NCBI RefSeq assembly: GCF_041321095.1
Contig: NZ_JBGGWE010000011.1
Coordinates: forward strand, 1-64,000
Source: Fibrella arboris
GTDB lineage: Bacteria; Bacteroidota; Bacteroidia; Cytophagales; Spirosomataceae
Direction: 5' to 3'
Length of the DNA stretch: 64,000 nucleotides
Shown here one piece after another: positions 31,480 through 41,442 of this stretch (position 1 is its first letter; each line of letters opens with the position of its first letter). Position numbers and translations under genes: made by a program. Under the pieces are notes generated by a model, which did not search any database, was not told the origin of the DNA, and saw nothing but the letters and a program-made list of their open reading frames with translations.

Positions 31480-34329
31480 ATGTACAATCCGGTTTCTACC
31501 TATCGTGTGCAACTGCACGAAAACTTCACGTTTGCCGATCTCGAACGGCAACTCGATTACCTGCAACAACTGGGCGTTACAACGATTTACGCCTCACCTA
31601 CGCTGGCCGCTACCCCCGGCAGCACACACGGGTATGATGGCATTGACCCGCAACGGATCAACCCGGAAATAGGTACGCTCGACCAGCTTCGTGGGTTGAG
31701 CCAGCAACTGAAGGCCCGCAACATGGGCTGGTTGCAGGATATTGTACCCAACCACCTCGCCTATCATCCGGCCAACCCCTGGATCAGCGACGTGCTCGAA
31801 AAAGGGCATCAGTCGCTTTACGCCAATTATTTCGATATCCCCGGCACTAACGAACTGTTCGACGGAACGCTAATGGCGCCATTTCTGGGGCAAAAGCTCG
31901 CCGACATTATCAAGAATGGCGAATTGCGCGTGGCTTACCTGCACCAACGGCTGGTGCTTCAGTACTATGATAGTCATTTTCCGCTGGCACCCCATACCTA
32001 CGCACAGGCGCTTGTATCGGAAGAGCAACAGCAGGCCGATGTGTTTACGACCAACGTACCTGCGGCCCTTTCGCAGTGGCTTACCCAGATCGAGGGCTTA
32101 TTTTCTCCCGAGTCTAGCCATCCGGTCATTGATGGCGACAGCCAGCAGCAGGTTGTCGGTAACCGGCCGGTCAACCCCAAAGAAGCCGCTGTTTTGTGGG
32201 ACGACGCCCGGCTGGAGCTGGCTGCCCTTATGGCCGATGATGAAACCGTTCAGCATTATGTAGACACCCGACTGGCCTGGTTCAATCAGTCGGCCGACGA
32301 TCTTCATGCGCTCTGTGAAGAGCAGCATTATCGCCTGTGCGACGGTGACGAGACCCGACGACGCATCAATTTCCGCCGCTTTTTTACAGTCAATGGCTTG
32401 ATCTGTCTGGCCGTTGAACGCCCCGACGTTTTTGACCATGTGCATCATTTCGTGCGTGAACTGGTCGCTGACGGTACTTTGCAGGGCCTTCGCATCGATC
32501 ACATTGACGGGCTTTTCGACCCAACTGGTTATCTGGAAAAGCTTCGGCAAACGATGGGTGATGAAACCTATATCGTGGTCGAGAAGATTCTGGAACCCGG
32601 CGAAGCAATGCCCGTCAACTGGCCAATTCAGGGGAGTAGCGGGTACGATTATCTGGCCCTGGTAAACAACCTCCTGACTGACCCTACCGGCAAAGAAGCG
32701 TTTACAACTTTCTATGAAAAACTGGTTGGCAACAGCACGGCGGTCCATGATCAGATCTTGAGCCGCAAAGCGTACATTCTGTATCATGATATGGGTGGTG
32801 AGCTGGCAAACCTGTACAAGTTTTTCTACGATCAGCAACTGGCGACCGACGCCGAACTGGCGGCTGTCAATCAGACCATGCTGCTGCTGGCCATTGCCGA
32901 ACTGCTGGTGCAATGCCCCGTTTATCGCTATTATGGCAATCAGTTTCCGCTGGAGGCCGACGAAGCCAGCGCCCTCCGGCAGATGCTCGATGGTGTTCGC
33001 AGTCGAGCCGTAGAGTTACAGGCCCCGGCCGACCTGCTGGAAATGATCTGGCTGACAAAGCCGCAGCAGGGCGATGTTGATTACAATGCGCGGGCGCTTC
33101 GTTTTTATCAGCGCTGTATGCAGTTTACCGGACCGCTTATGGCCAAAGGCGTAGAAGACACGCTGCTGTACACCTACTTCCGCTTCATTGGCCATAACGA
33201 AGTGGGCGACTCGGCCGAGGCATTTGGCATGAACGTACCGCACGGCGTATCGTCTGATTTTCATCGGGCCATGCAGGAACGGCAGGCTAAGTGGCCCTTA
33301 GCCATGAACGGTACGTCGACACACGATACAAAACGCGGGGAAGACGTTCGGGCGCGGCTAAATGTACTGACTGCACTAGGTGATGAGTGGACCACCACTG
33401 CCCGGCGCTGGCTGGATCAGACGGCTGTTCACCGCCCCAACTACGCGCCTGATACAAACGATGCGTATTTCATTCTGCAAACGCTGGTTGGTGCGCATCC
33501 CTTCGCGGGGCAGGATGAAGATGAGTTTCCTACGCGGCTACACGAGTATGTGACAAAGGCCCTACAGGAAGCCAAACGGCACACCAGCTGGACGGCGCCG
33601 AACAAAGCTTACATGAAAGCCACACATGCGTACATCGATCATCTGCTCGACAAGACCAGTACGTTCTGGGTCGAATTTGACCAGTTTATGGTCCGTATTG
33701 CTGATTTCGCCGTTATTAATTCGCTGGCGCAGGTGCTATTGAAATTCACCACGCCAGGTGTACCAGATGTCTATCAGGGCTGCGAAATGCACGATCTGAG
33801 CCTGGTTGACCCCGATAATCGCCGTCCGGTTGATTATGCGCAGCGCAACCAATTGCTCCTGGCATTAAACGGACCCGAACGTACCCAGCCAATCCGGTTC
33901 GCGCCGAACCAGGCCGGTGGACCCGCCCAGCCAGGTGACCTCTGGGAAAAGCGGTTGAGCGGACAGACCAAGTTTTGGCTCACTCATCACTTACTAACGA
34001 TTCGGCAGGCACAGCCCGATTTTTGGGCAACGGCCGACTATATTCCGCTGGTTGTTGAAGGCACATACCGCGATCACATTATGGCTTTCGCCCGGCAGCA
34101 AAACGGCGCTGGGTACGTTACCGTTGTTCCATTGTACCTGGCCCGGCTATGCCGCGAAACGGGCGCCAGTGATCCGACAGCGATCAGCTGGCAGGATACA
34201 CGGGTTATCTTTCCTGCACATCGAGCATGGACAGATCAGCTCACCGGAACAACAGGAGGATCAACCACTATACGCGATCTGTTTGGTGGTGCTTTCCCGC
34301 TGGCTTTTATACGCTACGACATAGATTGA
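31480..34329 (+). CDS. treY: Maltooligosyl trehalose synthase
   Basis: 949 residues, GH13 family. It isomerises the reducing-end alpha-1,4 bond of maltooligosaccharides to alpha-1,1, the first of two steps to trehalose. The N-terminal STYRVQLHENFTFADLERQLDYLQQLGVTTIYASP, the region with PGSTHGYDGID, WLQDIVPNHLAYHP, the catalytic Asp region GLRIDHIDGLFDPTGYL and YIVVEKILEPGE are typical TreY. A C-terminal TSTHDTKRGEDVRARLNVL and PGVPDVYQGCEMHDLSLVDPDNRRPVDY complete the family pattern. treZ and treX are not adjacent, which is unusual. A hairpin follows. Confidence 0.94.
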   Translation: MYNPVSTYRVQLHENFTFADLERQLDYLQQLGVTTIYASPTLAATPGSTHGYDGIDPQRINPEIGTLDQLRGLSQQLKARNMGWLQDIVPNHLAYHPANPWISDVLEKGHQSLYANYFDIPGTNELFDGTLMAPFLGQKLADIIKNGELRVAYLHQRLVLQYYDSHFPLAPHTYAQALVSEEQQQADVFTTNVPAALSQWLTQIEGLFSPESSHPVIDGDSQQQVVGNRPVNPKEAAVLWDDARLELAALMADDETVQHYVDTRLAWFNQSADDLHALCEEQHYRLCDGDETRRRINFRRFFTVNGLICLAVERPDVFDHVHHFVRELVADGTLQGLRIDHIDGLFDPTGYLEKLRQTMGDETYIVVEKILEPGEAMPVNWPIQGSSGYDYLALVNNLLTDPTGKEAFTTFYEKLVGNSTAVHDQILSRKAYILYHDMGGELANLYKFFYDQQLATDAELAAVNQTMLLLAIAELLVQCPVYRYYGNQFPLEADEASALRQMLDGVRSRAVELQAPADLLEMIWLTKPQQGDVDYNARALRFYQRCMQFTGPLMAKGVEDTLLYTYFRFIGHNEVGDSAEAFGMNVPHGVSSDFHRAMQERQAKWPLAMNGTSTHDTKRGEDVRARLNVLTALGDEWTTTARRWLDQTAVHRPNYAPDTNDAYFILQTLVGAHPFAGQDEDEFPTRLHEYVTKALQEAKRHTSWTAPNKAYMKATHAYIDHLLDKTSTFWVEFDQFMVRIADFAVINSLAQVLLKFTTPGVPDVYQGCEMHDLSLVDPDNRRPVDYAQRNQLLLALNGPERTQPIRFAPNQAGGPAQPGDLWEKRLSGQTKFWLTHHLLTIRQAQPDFWATADYIPLVVEGTYRDHIMAFARQQNGAGYVTVVPLYLARLCRETGASDPTAISWQDTRVIFPAHRAWTDQLTGTTGGSTTIRDLFGGAFPLAFIRYDID

Positions 34330-34374
34330 CGGATTCGGTCTGGAGACGCATCAACGTGTAAGGCAGATACGGAG

Positions 34375-34403
34375 CGGGCTAAGCATAAATTGTGCTTAGC
34401 CCG
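34375..34403 (+). terminator. Hairpin after treY
   Basis: Arms CGGGCTAAGCA/TGCTTAGCCCG (34375-34385, 34393-34403) form an 11-bp stem with a 7-base loop, 45 bp after the stop. Only a weak T-containing tail (TTGGTCT) follows. Confidence 0.6.
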
Positions 34404-34465
34404 TTGGTCTATGGGCTGAAGCTGGCCTTTTTTGGTCAACCATTTTGTAAGACCATGACTTTCTG

Positions 34466-34473
34466 TACATTCG
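34466..34473 (+). promoter_or_regulatory. Possible -7 box for the first histidine kinase
   Basis: TACATTCG matches seven of eight TAnnTTTG positions. A TTTTG at 34443-34447 lies 18 bp upstream as a -33 candidate. It precedes the ATG at 34519 by 45 bp. Confidence 0.4.
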
Positions 34474-34518
34474 CAAGCAGTACTCAACGGCTCTCCCTAC
34501 GAGTTACTCAACGCCCTT

Positions 34519-36789
34519 ATGCTTCCTCTTCCCTCTCCATCCGATCCTGCCAATCTATTATTAGGCATTCTTGACGGTTCGCCTAATGGTATTATCGCTT
34601 ACCAGCCCGTTCGTGGTCAGTCTGGTTCGATACTCGATTACCGGACAATCTATTATAACCAGCAGGCTCAGAAACTACTGGGATATACTGACGCCGATTT
34701 TACCCACAAGACCCTATTCGAACGATTTCCGGACGGGCGAAGCTACGAGGCGAAGTACATCAGGATGGTTAAGCAAAATCAGCCTTTCATATTTGAATCC
34801 TACTTTAAACGGGCACAATGCTGGCTTGAAGTACAGGCCCGCCAACTCGGTGACGGCTTCTTTCTGTTACTGCGCGATATAACCGACCGCAAACAGGCCG
34901 AAGCCGCCCTGGTCAAGCAAAATCAGCTGCTCGATGGCGTCATAAACACGTTTTTAAGTGGCATTACCGCGCTGGAAGTGGTGCTCGACGAAGCGGGTAC
35001 GGCCATCGACTTCCGGGTCACTCTGGTCAATGATGGCGCCCTGCAGCTCAGCGGTGGCCATTCGCGGGAGGATCTGTTAGGGAAAACGATCACTGCGCTG
35101 TACCCCGAAACGGCTGATCAGGGGATGCTCAAAAACTATCTGGCTGTTTACAACACCAACGAATCAATTCGAGTCAGCCATTTTTATCCAGTCCCACAGA
35201 AGTGGATCGATCTATCCATTCAGCGAACAGAAGTAGGGCTACTGGTTACCTATAACGACATTACAGAACAAAAACAGGCCGAACAGCAATTGCAGCAGAG
35301 CGCCCACATGCTTCAGAACGTGCTGGATGGGGTGCAGTCTGGCATCATTTCCTACAAATCTGTTCGTAATGCTGCGGGCCAAATCATTGATTTCGAGGTA
35401 CTGTCGGCCAATCAACAGGCTTGCCACATCAGGCGTTTACCCATCGACCAGATGCTTGGTCAGCGTATGATGACGCTCTTTCCAACCAAACGGGAGGATG
35501 GGCTTTTTGATCAGTACACAACCGTTGTAGAGACAGGACAAAAAATTCAGCTAGAGCATGAATTTAAAACCGACGGCTACAGCACCTGGTTCGACATTGC
35601 AGCCATTAAACAGGGCGACGGCCTGGTGTTGACCTTTCTGGACATTTCGGAGCGTAAGCAAGCGCAGCTTGATCTGGCCAGGCAAACAGATCGGTTAACG
35701 GCCATTTTCGAATCGTCGCTAAACGGGATCGTTGCCATGCAGGTGGTTCGCGACGACGAAGGAAACCCCATTGATTTTCTGATGGAAGCGGCCAACGAAT
35801 CGACGCTGACTATGACGGGTCGTACCCCGGCCGAGATTGTAGGTACGCGGCTTTTGACTACCTTTCCAGGCAATGTGGAAGCCGGTTTTTATGACCTGTA
35901 TCAGCGCGTTGTCGCTACCGGCAACCCCGAACGAACCACGCAATACTACCAGGATCAGAATGGCCTGGAAGCCTGGTTCGAAGTATCGGCCGTTCGGCAG
36001 GGGACCGAACGCGTCGTGGTGACGTTCAGCGATGTTACAGCCGCCCAGCTCATTCAACAGCAACTGCGCGAATCAAATCAGAGTCTGGAGCAATTTGCGG
36101 GTATTGCCAGCCACGACTTGCAGGAACCACTCCGCAAAGTGCAATCCTTTGGAAATATTCTGGCGCAGCAGTTTGGCCCGCAACTGGGTGAGTCCGGGCT
36201 GGACATGATCCGGCGGATGCAGACTGCAGCCGACCGGATGGCCGGACTGATTCGCGATCTGCTAGCCTACTCACGGGTGACCAGCCAGGTACACGCACAC
36301 GTTTCGTTAAATCTGAACAACCTTGTTGCCGACGTTCTCACCGATCTGGAAACGCGGATAACTGAAAAGAACGCCGTAATCGATGTATCAGTATTGCCTA
36401 CTATTCAGGCCAACAGCCTCACTATCGGGCAGCTGATGCAGAACCTCATCGGCAACGCCCTTAAATTTTCCCGCCCTGGTGTGCCGCCACACATCCAGAT
36501 TAGCGCCGAACGGGTATCTGGGAAAACCTTGCCTGCATCGCTCTCTTTAGCAGCGACCTCTACTTATTGGGCCATCCGCATAGCCGACAACGGCATTGGC
36601 TTCGATGATAAATACAGAGACCGAATTTTTGGGGCCTTTCAACGGCTCCACAGCCGCAACAGCCCCTACCCCGGAACTGGCATTGGTCTGGCGATTGTGA
36701 AAAAAGTGGTTGAGCAACATTATGGAGCGATAGAAGCACAAGGCAAAGTCGGCGAGGGGGCCACGTTTACCATCTATCTGCTGGCCTAG
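34519..36789 (+). CDS. Multi-PAS sensor histidine kinase, soluble
   Basis: 756 residues with no membrane segment, so it should sense cytosolic signals. Four PAS/PAC units are visible, each ending in a D-I/V-T/S-E/D-R-K-Q-A motif: residues about 10-125 (LRDITDRKQAEAAL), 135-255, 260-375 and 385-505. The HisKA helix has the phospho-acceptor His in FAGIASHDLQEPLRKVQSFG (about residue 535). The ATPase has NLIGNALKFSRPG (N box), RIADNGIGF (G1) and GTGIGLAIVKKVVEQHYG (G2). No receiver is attached and no response regulator is nearby, so the partner is unknown. Confidence 0.9.
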   Translation: MLPLPSPSDPANLLLGILDGSPNGIIAYQPVRGQSGSILDYRTIYYNQQAQKLLGYTDADFTHKTLFERFPDGRSYEAKYIRMVKQNQPFIFESYFKRAQCWLEVQARQLGDGFFLLLRDITDRKQAEAALVKQNQLLDGVINTFLSGITALEVVLDEAGTAIDFRVTLVNDGALQLSGGHSREDLLGKTITALYPETADQGMLKNYLAVYNTNESIRVSHFYPVPQKWIDLSIQRTEVGLLVTYNDITEQKQAEQQLQQSAHMLQNVLDGVQSGIISYKSVRNAAGQIIDFEVLSANQQACHIRRLPIDQMLGQRMMTLFPTKREDGLFDQYTTVVETGQKIQLEHEFKTDGYSTWFDIAAIKQGDGLVLTFLDISERKQAQLDLARQTDRLTAIFESSLNGIVAMQVVRDDEGNPIDFLMEAANESTLTMTGRTPAEIVGTRLLTTFPGNVEAGFYDLYQRVVATGNPERTTQYYQDQNGLEAWFEVSAVRQGTERVVVTFSDVTAAQLIQQQLRESNQSLEQFAGIASHDLQEPLRKVQSFGNILAQQFGPQLGESGLDMIRRMQTAADRMAGLIRDLLAYSRVTSQVHAHVSLNLNNLVADVLTDLETRITEKNAVIDVSVLPTIQANSLTIGQLMQNLIGNALKFSRPGVPPHIQISAERVSGKTLPASLSLAATSTYWAIRIADNGIGFDDKYRDRIFGAFQRLHSRNSPYPGTGIGLAIVKKVVEQHYGAIEAQGKVGEGATFTIYLLA

Positions 36790-37178
36790 GTACGTTGGTT
36801 GGCCACATTGCCAGCGCCAGCAATGGCTACAGGGCAGCCTTTTCACCCCGCGTATATCCATACGCTACAGGGCGCTTAACTAGTCAACAAGGCCAGGCAT
36901 TGGTTGGCCAATGGATCAACCAAGGCATCCAGCCAGGGAGCGTCTGGCTCAGCAGCTGCCCACTGGTCGATAAGCCGCACAGCCCCACCTGGTGTCTTGG
37001 CTCCCAGCAATCGATGGAAGATTTTAGCCTATCCGGCAAACCCGGACTATCGTTGATGCTCCCCGGTAAGATCCGGGCAATAGGCTACCAATGAGCAAGT
37101 TGACTCAGCCTTATTTTCTGGCATGATTTTGTCTGACCCTATCTATTAGCCCACTCTTTATCCCAACAGCTCCACCAT
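36790..37178. other. 389-bp gap without a supported gene
   Basis: A TTG-started frame (36795-37094, 99 residues) is open but shows no recognised domain and lacks a promoter; it may be decayed sequence. Direct repeats occur: TTGGTTGGCCA at 36796 and about 36904, and GCTACAGGGC at about 36826 and 36863. A possible promoter for the FIST gene (TGATTTTG, 37124-37131, one mismatch, with a TTG 21 bp upstream) is the most useful content. Confidence 0.4.
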
Positions 37179-38318
37179 ATGGTTGTATCCATTGTTCAGT
37201 ACGCCGATAGTTGCTGGTCGAGGCATCTCGTCAGTCAGTCACTGGCGGATAAAGACGCTCAACTTGTTGTTTGCTTTGCCGCCAGAGATCTGTTGCAGGA
37301 TGATACGCTCTTTGCCACAGTCCGTGAGAAATTTCCCAACGCGGAAATTGCCATCTGTAGCACAGCCGGAGAGATTTACCAGGACACTGTGCAGGATAAT
37401 ACCCTGGTGGCCGTTGCCATGGCATTCAGCCATACCCGGATTCGGACAACCTCGGTCAATATCAATGATTTCAGCACCAGCTTCGAGGCGGCCAAACGAC
37501 TGGCCGACAACCTACTGGCCGATGATCTGACCTATATGATGGTCTTGTCGGACGGCTGTATGGTCAACGGCAGCGAGCTGGTAAAGGGCCTGACGGCCAG
37601 CGCCAAAAACGTACTGGTAACGGGCGGTTTAGCAGGCGACGCCGCCCAATTCAAGTCTACCCTGATAGGGTTGAATGAAGCGCCCACAGAAGGTAAAATC
37701 GTAGCCATTGGCTTATATGGCAAGAAGCTCGTTGTGACGCATGGCTCGAAAGGCGGCTGGGACATTTTTGGCCTCGAAAAAGAGATAACCCGATCAGAAC
37801 ATAATGTTCTCTATGAGATTAACGAGCAGAATGCGCTGGCTATTTATAGGAAGTATCTGGGCCCCGATGCCGATAACCTACCGGGTTCAGCCTTATTATT
37901 CCCGCTTTCCGTCACGATGCCCGGCGCTGATAAACCCGTAGTACGCACTATCCTATCAATCGATCGCGACAGGAAGAGTATGACTTTTGCCGGTGACGTA
38001 CCCGAAGGCTCCAACGTGCGTTTCATGAAGGCTAATTTTGATAAGCTCACTGCCGCCGCCGCAGAAGCCGCCCAACAAACCAGGTTCGCCAATAATCGAA
38101 AGCCCGATTTAACCTTATTGGTGAGTTGTGTAGGCCGGAAACTCATCTACGGGCCCCGCATCGACGAAGAAGTGGAAGCCGTAGCCGATACCTTGGGTAA
38201 CGACGTACCCATTATTGGCTTTTACGCCAATGGGGAACTATCACCAGTCTACGACGGAGGGAACTGCCAGCTACACAATCAGACAATGACAATCACTTCT
38301 TTCTATGAATTATCATAA
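37179..38318 (+). CDS. FIST N/C-domain sensory protein
   Basis: 379 residues, cytosolic. The FIST domain was described as a signal-transduction input module thought to bind small ligands such as amino acids. Here the N-domain covers about 30-220 (AEIAICSTAGEIYQDTV, LVTGGLAGDAAQFKSTL) and the FIST_C domain covers about 225-365 (NALAIYRKYLG, LLFPLSVTMPG, LLVSCVGRKLIYGPRIDEEV, IIGFYANGELSP). The family Ser/Gly-rich loop and the conserved Cys in VSCVGRK are present. Its stop overlaps the start of the next histidine kinase by 14 bp, so the two are translationally coupled and probably signal together. Confidence 0.9.
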   Translation: MVVSIVQYADSCWSRHLVSQSLADKDAQLVVCFAARDLLQDDTLFATVREKFPNAEIAICSTAGEIYQDTVQDNTLVAVAMAFSHTRIRTTSVNINDFSTSFEAAKRLADNLLADDLTYMMVLSDGCMVNGSELVKGLTASAKNVLVTGGLAGDAAQFKSTLIGLNEAPTEGKIVAIGLYGKKLVVTHGSKGGWDIFGLEKEITRSEHNVLYEINEQNALAIYRKYLGPDADNLPGSALLFPLSVTMPGADKPVVRTILSIDRDRKSMTFAGDVPEGSNVRFMKANFDKLTAAAAEAAQQTRFANNRKPDLTLLVSCVGRKLIYGPRIDEEVEAVADTLGNDVPIIGFYANGELSPVYDGGNCQLHNQTMTITSFYELS

Positions 38319-40992
38319 GCTACTGACGAAACAGATCATCAAGTATTTACCGGCAGACGTTCTGGGCAATGCTGGTATGAAAAAGTTTCTGAGCGTAGTG
38401 GATGAATCGTATCGGGCACTTGAGAGAGACCGGGAACTGGCCGAACGTGCATTCACCATCAGTGAAGAAGAATACCTGGAACTACACAATAAACTCAAAC
38501 GTGAAATCTACGTAAAGAAGCAATCAATAGAAAAACTGAAAGAGGTTGCGGGTAAAATATCCGGCGTAGCCATACCAGACGGTTCGGATGATTTACTGAC
38601 CATTTCCAGATTATTGAATCAGCAGGTCAATAAGCGCAAAAACGCCGAAGAAGTATTTACCTCGCTCATTACCAACATGCAGAGCGGCGTCTTGCTGGAA
38701 GATGAACATAGAAAAATAGTTTTTACCAATCAGGTTTTTTGCAACCTGTTCAATATAACCGCTGCACCCGAGGACTTACAAGGCGTTGATTGTACCGACA
38801 CCGCAGAAAATACAAAACACCTTTTCAAGAACTCGGATAAATTCGTCGATCGAATCGATGAAATACTCACCGCAAAACAACTGGTCACCAATGAAATCCT
38901 GGCCCTCACTGACGGGTCGATTCTGCAACGAGACTATATTCCAATCTACATTGACGAAACATACAAAGGCCATTTATGGAGCTACACGAATATCACCGAG
39001 CGCAAACGAAGTCAGGATGCCCTTGAACAAAGTGAGCTGAAAAACCGGCTGATCATGAATGCCGCGCTTGACGCGATCATTACCATCGACATTGCTGGCT
39101 TTATCACGTTCTGGAACCCGCAGGCAGAACATATTTTTGGCTGGAAAGCGGCAGAAGTTATCGGCAAAAAACTAGCAGACATTATCATACCGGGCGAGCA
39201 GCGGCAAGGCCACGAACAGGATGCCAGGCATTACCTCGACACGGGCAATGGGCCTGTACTCGGTAAACAAATCGAACTGTCTGCTGTTGACCGCACGGGA
39301 AAACCATTTCTGATCGAACTGTATATCATCGCTGTCAAACAGGGAGAAAATGAATTTTTCTGTTCGTTTATCAGAGACATTTCTGAGCGGAAGAAAAACG
39401 AAGCTGAACTGGAACGGCTAGCGCTGGTGGCCAGCGCCAATAAAAATGGCGTCGTCTTCGTAAATCTCGACGGTAAAATTTCCTGGTCGAATGAAGGCTT
39501 CTGCAAGCTGACCCAGTACAGCATACAGGAAATTATTGGTAAAACGCCGGTTGACCTGTGCAAAGGGCCGTTTTCTGACCGTACCAGCCTGAAAATAATG
39601 ATTGACGCGTTCGAGCGTGGGCAACCGTTTGATATAGAAGGCATTCATTACCGGAAAGATGGCACCTGGTTCTGGGCCCGGACAAATGGCCAACCCGTGG
39701 TTAATCAGCAGGGAACAATTACCCATTACTTTTCAATAATCGACGATATATCGGCGGAGAAAGTAGCGCAGTTGACACTGAGAGAATACGAAGAACGGCT
39801 ACGCATGGCCCTGTCTAACGTTGGCGATAATTACTGGGAGCATAATTTCAGAACTGGCAAAACTTATTTCTCAAATCCCAGTAATAATATTCTGGGTTAC
39901 CAATCAGACAAATTAGCGAATGCGGCCAACCTGTGGTGGAGTCACGTGCACCCCGACGACCGTAAGATTCTGGAGACAAATAACGAACAGTACGAGGCTG
40001 GACTGATTAGTCAGCACCATAACGAGTACCGGATGATTCATAACGATGGCACCGTTCACTGGGTGCTCGACAGAGGCGTGGTCATTGAGAAAGACGCTAC
40101 TGGCAAGCCCTTAAAAATTATCGGTACCCATATTGATATAACCCGTCAGAAACAACTGGAATTCGAATTGATTTCGGCTAAAGAAATGGCTGAAGAATCG
40201 ACTCGGGTCAAAGAATTATTCCTGGCCAGCATGAGCCATGAAATACGTACGCCCATGAACGAGATCATGGGTATGGCCAGTCAGCTGACCAACACCCAGC
40301 TGACGGCCGATCAACAGTTTTATTTGAGTACGATACAGTCGGCAACGGACAATCTGCTGATTATCGCCAACGACATTCTCGACATATCAAAAATTGAAGC
40401 GGGGAAATTAGCCCTTGAAGCAATCGGTTTTGAGCCCAGGCTGGTGGTTGGCAAGGCCATGCAGCTCATGCTGCACCAAGCGGAAGAAAAAGGGCTGGCA
40501 TTGACCCATTCATTCTCTGACAACCGGTTAGCCCCCGTTTTGATCGGCGATCCATACCGGCTGCATCAGGTCCTGCTCAACCTCATGTCAAATGCCCTAG
40601 AATTTACGGAGAAAGGCGGGGTAGACATTCAGTGCCGGGTTATTAGCGACAACGCCACCAATCAAGTGATCGAAGTCACCGTAAGCGATACGGGCATTGG
40701 CCTGGACGACGCTTTTTCTGAAGCAATTATCCAGCCACTCAGGCCGGAAGATGCATCTATCACCCGTCGGGTTGGCGGCACGGGCCTGGGGCTCAGTATT
40801 TGCAAAAACCTGATTGAACTGATGGGAGGCACCATGCAGGTTGAGCGCAAAAAAGGGCTGGGTACGTCTATATCGCTCATTATCCCATTCACAAAAGGCA
40901 TGCAGGACAACCTGCCAGCAAAAGAAGTGGAGCAGGGTGTTGCCCCGCTTCAAGCCCGGCGACGGGCGCATTCAGCTCAGGTACGTTCCTGA
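38305..40992 (+). CDS. PAS-domain sensor histidine kinase coupled to the FIST protein
   Basis: 895 residues, no membrane segment. An N-terminal coiled region (residues 25-110, HKLLTKQIIKYLP...LERDRELAERAFT) precedes PAS domains at about 115-230, 245-365 (ALDAIITIDIAGFITFWNPQAEHIFGWKA), 370-500 and 500-635. The HisKA His lies in LASMSHEIRTPMNEIMGMASQ (about 645), followed by an ATPase with NLMSNALEFTEKGG, DTGIGLDD and GGTGLGLSICKNLIELMGG. It is of the hybrid-kinase type, yet it ends about 30 residues after the ATPase with no receiver domain. The C-terminal end may be shortened. It is coupled to the FIST gene. Confidence 0.9.
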   Translation: MNYHKLLTKQIIKYLPADVLGNAGMKKFLSVVDESYRALERDRELAERAFTISEEEYLELHNKLKREIYVKKQSIEKLKEVAGKISGVAIPDGSDDLLTISRLLNQQVNKRKNAEEVFTSLITNMQSGVLLEDEHRKIVFTNQVFCNLFNITAAPEDLQGVDCTDTAENTKHLFKNSDKFVDRIDEILTAKQLVTNEILALTDGSILQRDYIPIYIDETYKGHLWSYTNITERKRSQDALEQSELKNRLIMNAALDAIITIDIAGFITFWNPQAEHIFGWKAAEVIGKKLADIIIPGEQRQGHEQDARHYLDTGNGPVLGKQIELSAVDRTGKPFLIELYIIAVKQGENEFFCSFIRDISERKKNEAELERLALVASANKNGVVFVNLDGKISWSNEGFCKLTQYSIQEIIGKTPVDLCKGPFSDRTSLKIMIDAFERGQPFDIEGIHYRKDGTWFWARTNGQPVVNQQGTITHYFSIIDDISAEKVAQLTLREYEERLRMALSNVGDNYWEHNFRTGKTYFSNPSNNILGYQSDKLANAANLWWSHVHPDDRKILETNNEQYEAGLISQHHNEYRMIHNDGTVHWVLDRGVVIEKDATGKPLKIIGTHIDITRQKQLEFELISAKEMAEESTRVKELFLASMSHEIRTPMNEIMGMASQLTNTQLTADQQFYLSTIQSATDNLLIIANDILDISKIEAGKLALEAIGFEPRLVVGKAMQLMLHQAEEKGLALTHSFSDNRLAPVLIGDPYRLHQVLLNLMSNALEFTEKGGVDIQCRVISDNATNQVIEVTVSDTGIGLDDAFSEAIIQPLRPEDASITRRVGGTGLGLSICKNLIELMGGTMQVERKKGLGTSISLIIPFTKGMQDNLPAKEVEQGVAPLQARRRAHSAQVRS

Positions 40993-41442
40993 ACATAACG
41001 TGATTTGTTGCCGCAATGAGTGGCAAGAGAACGGTGCAGCGTGTTGATAGGCAACCTGCACTAGCCGGCGGTAAAACGTAAAACCTGACAGTAACCGCCG
41101 CAGGGCATTGTCCGGTTCCTGCGGTTGTAAGGCGTCAACGACGCTTCCTTCCCTACCATCATCGACTAACTCGCGCACGTCCCTGACAGGCCATCCAGCG
41201 GTTCGATCCGATGATCCAGGCCTGGGACACCGGAGGGGGGGCTGCCAGAGGAAGCAGGCATTCCTGCCCGTCGCTGACTAGCACAGGTTACGAACGTGGT
41301 GCTCGTAGAGACGACAAACACAGATAATGTATCGAGATAGTATAATGGTACCGCAGCGGCGGACCGTGCGGTACCATCATAACCCGCGTACCATTTATCT
41401 TTATAGAACCAACCGGCATTTTCTGTTACCAACCGTACGCAC
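40993..41442. other. 450-bp gap without a supported gene
   Basis: Short open frames exist on both strands (for example the minus frame 41166-41462) but none has domain features or codon bias. The region holds a 7-bp stem CGGCGGT/ACCGCCG (41066-41072, 41094-41100) and an 11-bp stem ATGGTACCGCA/TGCGGTACCAT (41345-41355, 41367-41377). A weak -7 box, TATCTTTA (41396-41403, one mismatch), precedes the helicase gene. No receiver-domain remnant of the upstream kinase was found. Confidence 0.4.

Noticed and set aside
34519..40992. Complete two-component locus with a response regulator
   Set aside because: Both kinases are present, but no receiver-domain sequence (such as ILVVDDN) was found in any frame nearby.
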